From CAYOSF01 sp964406605 (GTDB lineage Bacteria; Chloroflexota; Dehalococcoidia; DSTF01; RBG-16-68-14), in the NCBI GenBank assembly GCA_964406605.1, contig CAYOSF010000008.1, positions 62,001 through 126,000 of the forward strand: a stretch of 64,000 nucleotides of DNA, in the 5' to 3' direction. Below, piece by piece: positions 1-8,670 of the stretch. Each line of letters begins with the position of its first letter. Position 1 is the first letter of the stretch. The position numbers and the translations under genes were made by a program. The notes under the pieces are model-generated. The model did no database searches and was not told the origin of the DNA. It was given only the letters and a program-made list of their open reading frames with translations.

Positions 1-850
1 GGAGTGCGCCTCGCCACACGTCGTGGGATCCGGCCAGCGCGGCCGTGTGCGAGACGGCGGAGCGCGCGCCGGCCGCCGTCCGTCCGGCCTTGAGGATGAC
101 CGTGGGCTTCGCCGCGGCGGCCGAGCGGAGGGCGTCCAGGAGGCGGCGCCCGTCGCGCGTGCCCTCGATGTAGGCGGAGATCACCTCCGTCTCCGGGTCC
201 TGGGCCAGGTAGGAGAGGAAGTCCGCCTCGTCCAGGTCCAGCGCGTTGCCGTAGCTGAGGGCGAGCCGGTACCCGACCCCGCGCACGTCGCTGTGGAGGA
301 GGACCTCAGTGGTGTTGTTCCCGCTCTGGGAGATGAAGGCGGCGTTCCCGACGCGCCGCGGCAGGTCGGGCCGGAAGGAGAGGCCCCAGGCCGGGTCGTG
401 CAGTCCCATGCAGTTGGGCCCGATGAGCCGGACGCCCGCTTCGCGGGCGTGGCGCAGCACCTCGCGCTCCAGATCGGCCGCGTCCGGGCGGCCCGTCTCG
501 CTGAAGCGTCCGGTGAAGAGCTGCACGGCGCGCACGCCCTTCTCGGCACAGGCGTCCAGCATCTCCGGCACGCCGCCGGAGGGGATGCAGGAGATGACGA
601 AGTCGGCCCGGCCGGGGATCGCCCGCAGGTCCGGATAGACGGCCAGGCCCAGGATCTCCCGCTCGCGCGGATGCACCGGGTAGACCGGCCCCTGGAACCC
701 GAAGTCGATCAGGCAGCGGAGGTAGTCGTACCCCGGCCTGTCGGTGTTGGCCGAGGCGCCCACGACGGCTATCGACCGCGGGCGCAGCAGCGCGCCGATG
801 TCATGCGCGCTCGCTATCGTGCCCGCTCCGGCCGTCCGCTGCTGCTCCAT
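1..850 (-). CDS. ADP-forming acyl-CoA synthetase, CoA-binding N-terminal part (runs off window)
   Basis: Translated from the ATG at 850 on the minus strand, the frame stays open to the window edge, so about 283 N-terminal residues are visible and the rest lies outside. The protein reads LLRPRSIAVVGAS, then IGPNCMGL and FISQSGN. This is the CoA-binding Rossmann domain followed by the ligase-CoA domain of NDP-forming acyl-CoA (acetate- or succinate-CoA ligase-like) synthetases, which make an acyl-CoA from acid, CoA and nucleotide triphosphate through a phosphohistidine. SHTAALAG near the visible end matches the catalytic-His region of the family. The ATP-grasp half is not visible and the substrate cannot be told. 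The family is secure; the start is moderately sure because no strong ribosome site precedes it. Confidence 0.85.
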   Translation of the reverse strand, partial: MEQQRTAGAGTIASAHDIGALLRPRSIAVVGASANTDRPGYDYLRCLIDFGFQGPVYPVHPREREILGLAVYPDLRAIPGRADFVISCIPSGGVPEMLDACAEKGVRAVQLFTGRFSETGRPDAADLEREVLRHAREAGVRLIGPNCMGLHDPAWGLSFRPDLPRRVGNAAFISQSGNNTTEVLLHSDVRGVGYRLALSYGNALDLDEADFLSYLAQDPETEVISAYIEGTRDGRRLLDALRSAAAAKPTVILKAGRTAAGARSAVSHTAALAGSHDVWRGAL

Positions 851-913
851 GCGTGAGGCGAGTGTAGCGGAGGGTGCGGGTGGGGGCAATTGGGGCGGGA
901 CTGACAAGAGCGA

Positions 914-940
914 CAGGCCCCCGCCTCAGGCGGGGGCCTG
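914..940 (-). terminator. Strong hairpin downstream of tRNA-Glu
   Basis: A perfect 12-bp GC-rich inverted repeat, arms 914-925 and 929-940 around a 3-nt loop, lies just beyond the 3' end of the minus-strand tRNA-Glu and before the acyl-CoA synthetase start. There is no long U tract, so it may work as an intrinsic terminator or only as an RNA 3'-end stabiliser. Confidence 0.6.
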
Positions 941-953
941 CCTATCGGTGATC

Positions 954-1030
954 TGGTAGCGCATGGGGGATTCGAACCCCCGATCTCCGCCTTGAGAGGG
1001 CGGTGTCCTGGGCCACTAGACGAATGCGCC
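954..1030 (-). tRNA. tRNA-Glu (anticodon CUC), CCA encoded
   Basis: The minus strand folds as a complete 74-nt tRNA: acceptor arm GGCGCAT paired with ATGCGCT, a CUCUCAA anticodon loop closed by CCGCC/GGCGG giving anticodon CUC, and a T arm with GGTTCGAATCC. The 3' CCA is encoded at 954-956. It sits between the gltX side and a strong hairpin, so the charging enzyme and its substrate tRNA are neighbours. Confidence 0.95.
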
Positions 1031-1079
1031 CCGTTGGTCAGCGTCCGCCTCTGGCGGACGGATCACCCTAACCGCTGGT

Positions 1080-1153
1080 TGGCTGGGGAAGGAGGATTCG
1101 AACCCCCACATACGGATCCAGAATCCGCTGTCCTACCGTTAGACGATTCCCCA
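1080..1153 (-). tRNA. tRNA-Gln (anticodon CUG), CCA encoded
   Basis: The minus strand gives a full cloverleaf with acceptor TGGGGAA/TTCCCCA, discriminator G, encoded CCA at 1080-1082 and anticodon loop TTCTGGA, so anticodon CUG. The U1-A72 first pair is typical of glutamine tRNAs. It lies between gltX and tRNA-Glu. If the genome lacks glnS, the neighbouring GluRS could be non-discriminating and also charge this tRNA before amidation; the window does not settle this. Confidence 0.95.
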
Positions 1154-1263
1154 ACGTTCGCTAAACAGAATACCATAGGCTCGAAAACCGCCGCAAAGCC
1201 GGGGAGACGCCTCTGAGGTCGTCTCCGAAGGGGGGCGAGCCCCCGTGGGACTGCCCCGTCGCT

Positions 1264-2736
1264 TCAGTTCTGCGAGGAGAGCCGCTCGATCGCCTCATCG
1301 ATGCGGCGCAGGCAGCGCTCACGGCCCAGCACCTCCATGCTCTCGAAGAGGGGCGGTGAGACGGGCCGGCCCGTCGTCGCCACCCGCAGCGGCATGAACA
1401 GGTCGCCGGCCTTCAGCGACAGCTCTTCCGCCAGCGCGCGCAGAGCGGCCTCCAGCGGCTCGTGCTCCCACGATGGCACCGTCTCGATGCGTTCCTTCGC
1501 CGCCTGGAGAGCTTTCCCGGCGCCCTCGGCGTTGCCCTTGAAGCCCTTCCCTAACAGCTCTTCGACGGTGTACGGCAGGTCGTCGGTAAAGAAGCCCTCG
1601 GTCATGCGGGCGACCTCATCGAGGCGCTGGATGCGCTCCCGGATGAGCGGCACCAGTCCCCGCACCGTCTTGCCGTCGAGCGGCCGGGGCGCCGAGGCGG
1701 GCAGGTCCTGTTCGAGGCGCTCCGCGACCAGCTCGGCTAGGCGCTCATCGGGTAGATCGCGTAGGTAGACGCCGTTCATCCAGGTCAGCTTCTGCAGGTC
1801 GAAGACCGCCGGGTTCTTGCCCAGCCGCTCCAGGCTGAAGTGCTCGACGAACTGCTCGCGGGGGATGATGACCGTGTGGTCGTCCAGCGACCAGCCGATG
1901 AGGCCCAGGAAGTTGAACATCGCCTCCGGCAGGTAGCCCTGGTCGCGGTAATCGAGGACGGAGAGGGCGCCGTGGCGTTTGCTGAGCTTGGCCTTGTCGG
2001 GGCCGAGGATGACCGACATGTGGGCGAACCGCGGCGGCTCCCAGCCGAGCGCCTCGTACATGAGTACCTGCCGGGGCGTGCTGGAGACCCATTCGTCGCC
2101 GCGCAGCACGTGGCTGATCTCCATCAGGTGGTCGTCGGTGACGTGCGCCAGGTGGGCGGTCGGGTAGCCGTCCGACTTGAGCATGATGAAGTCATCGATG
2201 GTGGAGTTGTCGAACGACACGTCGCTGCGGACAACGTCCGCGAAGGACGTCCGGCCTTCGTCTGGCGTCCGGAAGCGCACCACGGATGCGACGCCCTCCG
2301 CTCGCTTCGCCTCGCGGTCGGCTTCTGAGAGGTTGCGGCAGTGCCGGTCGTAGCGAGGCGGCTGCTTGCGCCGCTGCTGGTCCGCGCGGACGCTCTCCAG
2401 CCGCTCCGGGGAGCAGAAGCACTCGTACGCGTGGCCGCCGTCGATGAGCCGGCGGGCCGCCGCCTGGTAGTGCTCCAGCCGCTCCGACTGGAAGTAAGGG
2501 CCGAAGGGGCCGCCCGCCTCAGGACCCTCGTCCCAGTCCAGTCCCAGCCAGCGCAGGCTCTCCAGGATCGCTCCGAGCGCCTGTTCGTCGTAGCGGGCGC
2601 GGTCGGTATCCTCGATGCGCAAGACGAACTGCCCGCCCTCGCGCCGGGCGAACAGCCAGTCGAAGAGGGCGGTGCGGATGTTCCCGACGTGGGGGATGCC
2701 GGTGGGGCTGGGAGCGTAACGGACGCGCACGGTCAT
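1264..2736 (-). CDS. gltX: Glutamyl-tRNA synthetase
   Basis: A 490-residue class I aminoacyl-tRNA synthetase that attaches glutamate to tRNA-Glu. The N-terminus reads RYAPSPTGIPHVGNIRTA, which carries the HIGH-type signature as HVGN. The second signature KLSKRHG lies near residue 250, followed by the helical anticodon-binding half. Length is normal for the bacterial family (about 470-500). The ATG at 2736 is supported because the conserved motif begins within the first residues. The gene is on the same strand as tRNA-Glu and tRNA-Gln immediately downstream and may be co-transcribed with them. Confidence 0.97.
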   Translation of the reverse strand: MTVRVRYAPSPTGIPHVGNIRTALFDWLFARREGGQFVLRIEDTDRARYDEQALGAILESLRWLGLDWDEGPEAGGPFGPYFQSERLEHYQAAARRLIDGGHAYECFCSPERLESVRADQQRRKQPPRYDRHCRNLSEADREAKRAEGVASVVRFRTPDEGRTSFADVVRSDVSFDNSTIDDFIMLKSDGYPTAHLAHVTDDHLMEISHVLRGDEWVSSTPRQVLMYEALGWEPPRFAHMSVILGPDKAKLSKRHGALSVLDYRDQGYLPEAMFNFLGLIGWSLDDHTVIIPREQFVEHFSLERLGKNPAVFDLQKLTWMNGVYLRDLPDERLAELVAERLEQDLPASAPRPLDGKTVRGLVPLIRERIQRLDEVARMTEGFFTDDLPYTVEELLGKGFKGNAEGAGKALQAAKERIETVPSWEHEPLEAALRALAEELSLKAGDLFMPLRVATTGRPVSPPLFESMEVLGRERCLRRIDEAIERLSSQN

Positions 2737-2792
2737 GGCGTGGCCATTGTAGCAAGGCCGCGCGCCCTGCTCAGAGCGGGCGCAGCCTCCCC

Positions 2793-3161
2793 TTACCGGA
2801 CGAAGCGGCCGGGGACGCGCAGGGCGCCCAGGAGCGCCATCACCGCCAGGCAGAACACCGAGTAGGCCGAGAGCACCCCGGTCAACGCGATCGGGCGGTC
2901 ACCCGCGAAGTCCACCAGACCCATCTGCACGAAGTCCGCGATCTGCTCCTTCAGGCTATCCCACGCCAGCGCGATCAGGAGAACGACAAGCACGTCGATC
3001 ACGAGGAAGGCGAACATCATGGTGAGGCTGGCGCCGAGCAGCTCGATCGTCGGCGCGTGCGACGTGCCCGGAGGCGCGTAGTACCGGTTCACGTAGTAGT
3101 TCACGAGGGCGGGGACGACGAGCAGCCCGAGGATGATTGCCCAGGTGATGAAGAATTCCAC
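2793..3161 (-). CDS. Small membrane protein with three predicted membrane segments
   Basis: A 122-residue protein with hydrophobic stretches near residues 3-20 (an N-terminal anchor starting MEFFITWAIILGLLVV), 48-68 and 96-113, and a proline/tyrosine-rich loop after the first. No family is recognised. It lies between gltX and the rluD/lspA pair on the same strand, about 55 nt upstream of gltX, so it may share a transcript. Composition and codon use look like the surroundings. The function is unknown. Confidence 0.6.
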   Translation of the reverse strand: MEFFITWAIILGLLVVPALVNYYVNRYYAPPGTSHAPTIELLGASLTMMFAFLVIDVLVVLLIALAWDSLKEQIADFVQMGLVDFAGDRPIALTGVLSAYSVFCLAVMALLGALRVPGRFVR

Positions 3162-3242
3162 TGCCGACCTCCTTGCCGGACTCGCCTTCCCTCGAAGGCG
3201 CGATTTTGTTGGCCGGATTGTATCAGAGGGCCTGCCCGGCCT

Positions 3243-4175
3243 TCAAGATCGGCGGAAGGGCCCGGTCGGTGCGGCCTCCAGGTCCGCCAGAGCGTGCAGC
3301 AGGTCCTCCGGCAGCGGCGCCTCCAGTTCGAGACGTTCGCCGGTGCGAGGATGGTGAAAGGCCAGACGCTGGGCGTGCAGGAACTGGCGTCTCACGGGAG
3401 AGTCCTCCTTGCGGCGCCCGTACACCGTGTCGCCGACCAGGGGATGGCCTATGGAGGCGAAGTGGACGCGGATCTGGTGCGTGCGGCCGGTCTCCGGTCG
3501 CACCTCGGCGAGCGAGCATCCGTCGACCGGGCGCAGCAGACGATAGCGGGTCCGCGCCTCACGCCCGCCCTCGACGACCGCCATTCGTTTGCGATGGCGC
3601 GGGTCGCGCGCGATCGGCGCGTCGATCGTGCCCTCCGGCGCGAGCCGTCCTTCGACCAGCGCCACGTAGGTCTTCTCCACGCGCCGCTCCTTGAGCTGAC
3701 GCGACAGCGAGAGGTGGGCGGCATCGTTCTTGGCGACGATGATCAGGCCGGACGTGTCCTTGTCGAGCCGGTGTACGATGCCGGGCCGCCGCTGGCCCCC
3801 GACTCCGGAAAGGTTCGGACAGTGGGCGAGGACGGCGTTCACCAGCGTGTGGCTGCTGTGACCCGGCGAGGGGTGGACGGCCAGGCCGGCCGGTTTGTCC
3901 ACCACCAGCAGATCGTCGTCCTCGTACACGATGCGGAGCGGGATCGGCTCGGGCTCCGGCCTTGCCGGCTCCGGCGGCGGTACGGTCACGCGCACGCGCT
4001 CGCCGCCCTCCAGCTTCACGCCCGCCTTGGGCGCCATCCGTCCGTCTACGGTTACGAGACCCTCATCGATGAGACGCCGCACGCGGGAGCGCGTGAGGCT
4101 CGGCAGGCGACGCGCAACGAAGACGTCGAGCCGCTCTTTGCCTAGCTCTGCGGTGAGATCGTGGACGTCAGCCAC
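3243..4175 (-). CDS. rluD: RluA/RluD-family 23S rRNA pseudouridine synthase
   Basis: A 310-residue protein with an N-terminal S4 RNA-binding domain (RLPSLTRSRVRRLIDEG) and the RluA-family catalytic core. The core includes GIVHRLDKDTSGLIIVAK, with the catalytic Asp in HRLD, and later RTHQIRVHFASIGHPLVGD. It converts uridines to pseudouridine in rRNA, probably near helix 69, though RluA-family substrates cannot be told apart by eye. Its start overlaps the lspA stop by 8 nt, the common lspA-rluD arrangement, so translation is probably coupled. Confidence 0.92.
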   Translation of the reverse strand: MADVHDLTAELGKERLDVFVARRLPSLTRSRVRRLIDEGLVTVDGRMAPKAGVKLEGGERVRVTVPPPEPARPEPEPIPLRIVYEDDDLLVVDKPAGLAVHPSPGHSSHTLVNAVLAHCPNLSGVGGQRRPGIVHRLDKDTSGLIIVAKNDAAHLSLSRQLKERRVEKTYVALVEGRLAPEGTIDAPIARDPRHRKRMAVVEGGREARTRYRLLRPVDGCSLAEVRPETGRTHQIRVHFASIGHPLVGDTVYGRRKEDSPVRRQFLHAQRLAFHHPRTGERLELEAPLPEDLLHALADLEAAPTGPFRRS

Positions 4176-4704
4176 CGGCTGCGGGCTTGCCCCGAATGTA
4201 CTCGCCCTCCAGCACGAGGAAGAACCAGATGATCGTGACCACGCCGATGCTGATGGAAGCGTCGGCGACGTTGAAGGCGGGCCAGAAGTCGAAATTGATG
4301 AAGTCCGTCACCTCGCCGAACCTGATGCGGTCGAACAGGTTGCTGGCCGCGCCTCCCAACTGGAGCCCCAGGGCGACGCGCAGCAGACCGTGTTCCATCG
4401 GCGGAAACAGGTAGTAGAGGACGATGGCGGCGACTCCGACGAGCGACGTCGCGATCAGGAAGACGGTCTGTCCCTGGAGGATGCCGAAGGCGGCGCCGCT
4501 GTTGCTCACGTTGATGATGTTGAGCAGCCAGTCCCGGTCCGGCCATGCTTCGCCCGGCGAGAGCGTGGCCCGAATGATGATCTTGGTCATCTGATCGAGC
4601 GTCACAACGGCGGCCGCGATGAGGAAGAAGCCGAGACCGGGCCGAGGTCGGGCGGTCACGGAGGGTCCTGACGGACCGTCTTCTGGGCGCGGCCGTTCGT
4701 CCAT
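4168..4704 (-). CDS. lspA: Prolipoprotein signal peptidase (signal peptidase II)
   Basis: The frame is open further upstream, but the recognisable protein starts at the ATG at 4704 (178 residues). LspA cleaves the signal peptide of diacylglyceryl-modified prolipoproteins in the cytoplasmic membrane. It shows four membrane segments and the two catalytic-Asp blocks: NSGAAFGI...SNLFDRIRFG, and FNVADASI near the end. The C-terminus overlaps the rluD start. A lipoprotein-like SGNH hydrolase elsewhere in the window is a plausible client. Confidence 0.93.
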   Translation of the reverse strand: MDERPRPEDGPSGPSVTARPRPGLGFFLIAAAVVTLDQMTKIIIRATLSPGEAWPDRDWLLNIINVSNSGAAFGILQGQTVFLIATSLVGVAAIVLYYLFPPMEHGLLRVALGLQLGGAASNLFDRIRFGEVTDFINFDFWPAFNVADASISIGVVTIIWFFLVLEGEYIRGKPAAGG

Positions 4705-4736
4705 GAGGTCAGCGTAGCACAGGCATTGGTGCGGCT

Positions 4737-5648
4737 TCAGGATCGAAGAGAGGTGTTGGCCAGCTTCTCCACGGCTTTGACCAGGCTCTGCGTGCCGTCT
4801 TCCCCCAGCCCTTCCGCCTCCAGAACGGCGAAGAGCTGGTGGACGAGCGCCGCGCCCGGCAAGGGGGTCGAGCGCTGATTGGCCAGCTCCAGCGCCAGCC
4901 GCAGGTCCTTCTGCTGGTGCCACACCTTGAATCCGGGCCGGAAATCGCCCGCGAGGATGCGCGGGGCCAGGTTCTGCAGCATCCAGGACGAAGCGGCGCC
5001 GGCGCTCACCGCTTCGAGCATCGTCGCCGGATCGACGCCGGCCCTGGCGGATAGCACCATGGCCTCGCACATGCCCAGGATGTTCAGGGTGGCGACGACC
5101 TGGTTGCACAGCTTGACCACCTGGCCGGACCCGCTCGGCCCGCAGTAGACGACCTTTCGGCCCATCGCGTCCAGTACGGGGCGGCAGTGGTCGAAAGCCT
5201 CTCGACGTCCGCCCACCATGATCGACAGCGTGCCGTCGATGGCGCCCTGCTCGCCGCCGCTCACCGGCGCGTCGAGCAGATCGACGCCGCCCTCGGCGTA
5301 GCGGTCGGCGATGGACTTGGTGACGGCGGGCGAGATCGTGGACATGTCGATGTGCACGAGCCCCTTGCGCGCTCCCTCGATGATCCCGCCCTCCCCGAGC
5401 GCGACCTGCTCCACGTCCGGCGAATCGCCCACGATGGTGACGACGATGTCCGAACGCCCCGCCACGGCACGGGCCGAATCCGCCTCCTCCGCGCCTGCCT
5501 CCACCATCGCCTCGATGCCCGGCCGGCTCCGGTTCCAGGCGGTGACCGGATAGCCTGCCTTGAGCAGGTTGCGGGCCATGGGCCGCCCCATGATGCCCAG
5601 GCCGATGAACCCGATCCGCTCCCGCGTCGCTTCTGCTTTCGTCTCCAT
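4737..5648 (-). CDS. NAD(P)-dependent 3-hydroxyisobutyrate dehydrogenase-family reductase
   Basis: Starting at the ATG at 5648 the protein is 303 residues. It has the N-terminal Rossmann signature IGFIGLGIMGRPMARNLLKAG, the substrate-binding DAPVSGGEQGAIDGTLSIMVGG block, and a helical C-terminal domain with KLCNQV, whose Lys is the usual catalytic residue. The family oxidises beta-hydroxyacids such as 3-hydroxyisobutyrate, tartronate semialdehyde or glyoxylate; the substrate cannot be assigned here. The same frame stays open a further 1.4 kb upstream, but that part is antisense to the phosphohexomutase and is not coding. Confidence 0.9.
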   Translation of the reverse strand: METKAEATRERIGFIGLGIMGRPMARNLLKAGYPVTAWNRSRPGIEAMVEAGAEEADSARAVAGRSDIVVTIVGDSPDVEQVALGEGGIIEGARKGLVHIDMSTISPAVTKSIADRYAEGGVDLLDAPVSGGEQGAIDGTLSIMVGGRREAFDHCRPVLDAMGRKVVYCGPSGSGQVVKLCNQVVATLNILGMCEAMVLSARAGVDPATMLEAVSAGAASSWMLQNLAPRILAGDFRPGFKVWHQQKDLRLALELANQRSTPLPGAALVHQLFAVLEAEGLGEDGTQSLVKAVEKLANTSLRS

Positions 5649-5708
5649 CTGTTCGGTCGTAGTATAATCGACTCCAGCCTGCAGGGAAGGCGTAGAGGGA
5701 GCAGCCGC
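5649..5708. promoter_or_regulatory. Divergent promoter region with a perfect TATAAT
   Basis: The 60-bp gap between two divergently transcribed genes contains TATAAT at 5663-5668 on the plus strand, 40 nt before the mutase ATG. The opposite strand offers TATACT (5661-5666), so the same few bases may serve both directions. No good -35 hexamer is apparent. AGGGAG before the ATG at 5709 is a good ribosome site. Confidence 0.55.
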
Positions 5709-7094
5709 ATGGCCATCGATCCGGGCATCTTTCGAGCCTACGACATACGGGGCAAAGTGGGCCCCAGCATCAACGCCGATGTGGCCGAGGCGCTCGGTCG
5801 CGCCTTCGGCACCTACGTCGCCGCCGACGGCGGGACGGAGGTCGCCGTCGGCCGGGACAACCGTAGCTCCGGCGAGGAGCTCCAGTCGGGCCTGAAGCGC
5901 GGCCTGGTTTCGGCCGGCTGCACCGTGTACGACATCGGGATGAGCACGTCGCCGGCGCTCTACTTTTCGGTCGGCCGCTGGGGCCTGCGCGGCGGCATCA
6001 ACGTGACGGGCAGCCACAACCCGCCGGACGAGAACGGCTTCAAGCTGGTCGGCGAGGGGAATCTCCCTATCGCCGGCGACGAGATCCTGAAGGTGAAGGA
6101 GATCATCGACGCCGCCTCCTTCCGCAGCGGCGACGGGCGGGTCGAGGAACGCGACGTGAAGCCTGAGTACTTCGCCCACCTGAAGGAGGCCGCTCATCTT
6201 GCCCGGCCGTTCCGTGTCGCCGTCGATACCGGGAACGGCGTGGCCGGCCTCTTCGCGCCGGTCCTGCTGAGAGAGCTGGGCTGCGAGGTTATCGAGATCC
6301 ACACTGACCTCGACAGCACCTTCCCGAACCATCTGCCGGACCCGCAGATGCCGGAGAACGTGCGTTGTCTCCAGGAGAAGGTGCGCGAGAGCGGCGCGGA
6401 GCTGGGCCTCGCCTTCGACGGCGACGGCGACCGGCTGGGTGTCATCGACCAGCTCGGCGAGCGCCACGAGGCCGATTACGTCCTGATGCTGCTCGCGCGC
6501 GACCTGCTCCGGGAGCGGCCGGGCTCGCCCGTGATCATGGACGTCAAGGTCTCGCAGCCCGTGATGGACGACATCGCGAAGCACGGGGGCAAGCCGCTGA
6601 TCTGGAGGACGGGCCACTCCTTCATCAAGCTGAAGATGCGCGAGGAGCGGGCGCCGCTGGCCGGCGAGGCGAGCGGCCATCTCTTCTACGGCGACAACTA
6701 CTACAGCGACGACGCTCTCTTCGCCGCCTGCAAGCTCCTCACCTTCCTCTCCAGGAGCGACCAGCCCTTCACCGCGCACCTGGAGGGCTTCCCGCGCTGG
6801 TTCGCCAGCCCGGAGCTTCGCGTTCCCTGCCCGGATGACAAGAAGTGGGACGTCGTGGCGGAGGTGTCCGCGTACCTGCGTGAGCGCTATCCATGTCTGG
6901 AGACCGACGGCACCAGGGCCACCATGCCCGACGGCTGGGCGCTGGTTCGTGCGTCGAACACCGGCCCCAACCTGACGCTGCGCTTCGAGGGCAGATCGCA
7001 GGAGCGGCTGGACGCGATTCGCAGCGAGGTGCTGGACGTCCTGCGCCGGTACGTGCAGGTGCCCGAGGGAGCGGAGAGGAGCGCGGGGCACTAG
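5709..7094 (+). CDS. Phosphomannomutase/phosphoglucomutase
   Basis: A 461-residue alpha-D-phosphohexomutase. It begins MAIDPGIFRAYDIRG, has the phosphoserine loop TGSHNPPDENGFK, the Mg-binding DGDGDRLGVID, the sugar loop GEASGH, and a C-terminal phosphate-binding RASNTGPNLTLRFE. It interconverts hexose-1- and hexose-6-phosphates and would supply mannose-1-P or glucose-1-P for glycan and glycolipid synthesis. This is relevant because a PimA-like mannosyltransferase operon follows about 9 kb downstream. The start is chosen by the AGGGAG site and the conserved N-terminus; the longer upstream frame is antisense to the neighbouring gene. Confidence 0.93.
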   Translation: MAIDPGIFRAYDIRGKVGPSINADVAEALGRAFGTYVAADGGTEVAVGRDNRSSGEELQSGLKRGLVSAGCTVYDIGMSTSPALYFSVGRWGLRGGINVTGSHNPPDENGFKLVGEGNLPIAGDEILKVKEIIDAASFRSGDGRVEERDVKPEYFAHLKEAAHLARPFRVAVDTGNGVAGLFAPVLLRELGCEVIEIHTDLDSTFPNHLPDPQMPENVRCLQEKVRESGAELGLAFDGDGDRLGVIDQLGERHEADYVLMLLARDLLRERPGSPVIMDVKVSQPVMDDIAKHGGKPLIWRTGHSFIKLKMREERAPLAGEASGHLFYGDNYYSDDALFAACKLLTFLSRSDQPFTAHLEGFPRWFASPELRVPCPDDKKWDVVAEVSAYLRERYPCLETDGTRATMPDGWALVRASNTGPNLTLRFEGRSQERLDAIRSEVLDVLRRYVQVPEGAERSAGH

Positions 7095-7111
7095 CCGGTG
7101 CGGCGACGACC

Positions 7112-7140
7112 TTGCTACCCTTGGGTCCGCGTGCTATAGT
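7112..7140 (+). promoter_or_regulatory. Sigma-70-type promoter of the nusA operon
   Basis: TTGCTA at 7112-7117 and TATAGT at 7135-7140 are separated by exactly 17 bp. Transcription would begin near 7147, leaving a leader of roughly 85 nt before nusA that includes the hairpin at 7164-7190. Confidence 0.7.
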
Positions 7141-7163
7141 GACGCTGACCTAAGCGCTTCCAA

Positions 7164-7190
7164 AAAGAAGTGGGTTCTGCCCACTTCTTT
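7164..7190 (+). promoter_or_regulatory. Leader hairpin upstream of nusA
   Basis: A perfect 11-bp stem (AAAGAAGTGGG with CCCACTTCTTT) closes a 5-nt loop in the nusA leader and ends in a U-rich arm, so it resembles an intrinsic terminator or attenuator. Such an element in front of a transcription-termination factor operon suggests autoregulation. This is inference; only the structure is seen. Confidence 0.65.
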
Positions 7191-7233
7191 GTTCAAGTGG
7201 CGCAAGTCGTTCCTCGCGTGAGGTGAGACGGAT

Positions 7234-8658
7234 ATGGCTAAGAACGAATTGCTCGTTGCCATCACGCAGCTAGCCGCGGAGAAGAACCTGCCGAAGGACG
7301 TGGTCTTCGACGCGGTGGAGGCCGCGCTGGCGTCCGCTTACAAGAAAGACAACCTGGCGAACAGCAACGTCGTCGTCAAGATCGATCCGGAGACGGGGAT
7401 GACCCGGGTGTTCTCTCGAGTGACGGTCGTGGAGGAGGTCACCGATCCGGAAACGGAGACGACTCTGGAGGAGGGGCGCAAGCTCCAGCCCGGAGTGCAG
7501 ATAGGCGACGGGATCGACACGGAAGTGGCGCCCCAGTACGCCGGCCGAGTCGCTGCCCAGACGGCGAAGCAGGTGGTGTTGCAACGCCTGCGGGACGTCG
7601 AGCGGGAGGTGGTGTTCGAGGAGTACTCCGGCCGCGAGGGAGACATCGTGTCCGGCGAGATGGCGCGCATGGAGGGGCGCAACGTGATCATCGATCTCGG
7701 CAAGGCCGAGGCGCTTCTCCCCGCTTCGGAGCAGGTCCGCATCGAGCATTACCGCTCCGGTCAGCGGCTCAAGTTCTACGTGTTGGAGGTCTACAAGGCG
7801 GCCAAGGGGCCTCAGGTCGTGGTCTCCCGTACGCACAAGAACCTCATTCGACGCCTGTTCGAGCTGGAGGTCCCCGAGATCTTCAAAGGCGCCGTCGAGA
7901 TCAAGGCTATCGCGCGTGAGGCCGGGCACCGGAGCAAGGTCGCCGTCTGGTCGACTCAGGAAGGCGTCGATCCGGTAGGCGCGTGCGTCGGGCTTCGCGG
8001 CATACGGATCCAGAACGTCGTCAACGAGCTCAACGGCGAGCGGATCGACGTGGTGTTGTGGGATCCGGAGCCGGGGCGGTTCGTTGCCCATGCTCTCAGC
8101 CCCGCGCAGGTCGTGAACGTGCAGGTGGACGAAGCGAACAACACCGCCGAAGTGGTGGTGCCGGACCGGCAGCTCTCGTTGGCCATTGGGAAGGAAGGGC
8201 AGAACGCGCGTCTGGCGGCCAAGCTCACGGGCTGGCGCATCGACATCAAGAGCCAGTCTCTGTATGACGCCGTCATGGCGACGGTGGAGCTTCCCGAGGA
8301 GGAGGTGGCCGAAGAGCCGGCGGCGGAAGCCGTTAAGGCGGAGGCGGAAGTCGCTCCTCAAGAGGAAGTGGAAGTGAAGGAAGAGGCTGCTGTTGTGGAG
8401 GAAGCAGCGGTAGCGCCCGGTGCGGGCGAGGCGCCCGTAGAGGCGGTCGCTGCCGCACGCAGTCGAACAGGGCCGCAGGTGCGCTTCGCAGAGGAGATCC
8501 TGACTGAAGACCGCGAGGAGCCCAGCAAGAAGGCTAAGGCGAAGAAGGCCGCGGGCAAGGGTGAGGAGGAGGAGGCGGCGAAAGGCAAGAAGGCGCGCAG
8601 GCCGAAGCGCATCGCCGTGGAGGAAGAGGACGAGGAGTACGACTTCCCGGTCCGCTAA
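7234..8658 (+). CDS. nusA: Transcription termination/antitermination factor NusA
   Basis: A 474-residue NusA. The N-terminal RNA-polymerase-binding domain is at about 1-125, the S1 domain around 135-200 (REGDIVSGEMARMEGRNVIIDLG), then two KH domains (VGACVGLRGIRIQNVVNEL and LSLAIGKEGQNARLAAKLTGW). A long low-complexity Glu/Ala/Lys tail of about 120 residues follows in place of the proteobacterial acidic repeats. NusA modulates pausing, termination and rRNA antitermination. It heads the nusA-ylxR-infB-rbfA-truB operon; rimP, which usually comes first, is absent here. Confidence 0.97.
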   Translation: MAKNELLVAITQLAAEKNLPKDVVFDAVEAALASAYKKDNLANSNVVVKIDPETGMTRVFSRVTVVEEVTDPETETTLEEGRKLQPGVQIGDGIDTEVAPQYAGRVAAQTAKQVVLQRLRDVEREVVFEEYSGREGDIVSGEMARMEGRNVIIDLGKAEALLPASEQVRIEHYRSGQRLKFYVLEVYKAAKGPQVVVSRTHKNLIRRLFELEVPEIFKGAVEIKAIAREAGHRSKVAVWSTQEGVDPVGACVGLRGIRIQNVVNELNGERIDVVLWDPEPGRFVAHALSPAQVVNVQVDEANNTAEVVVPDRQLSLAIGKEGQNARLAAKLTGWRIDIKSQSLYDAVMATVELPEEEVAEEPAAEAVKAEAEVAPQEEVEVKEEAAVVEEAAVAPGAGEAPVEAVAAARSRTGPQVRFAEEILTEDREEPSKKAKAKKAAGKGEEEEAAKGKKARRPKRIAVEEEDEEYDFPVR

Positions 8659-8670
8659 CGGGAGCGCGTT

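Noticed and set aside
23..856. Plus-strand 277-codon frame at the left edge
   Set aside because: The opposite strand encodes a clear acyl-CoA synthetase with conserved CoA-binding motifs across the same span.
5649..7091. Long minus-strand frame continuous with the reductase gene (about 480 codons)
   Set aside because: It is antisense to the phosphohexomutase, lacks any family pattern, and the reductase has its own natural ATG at 5648.
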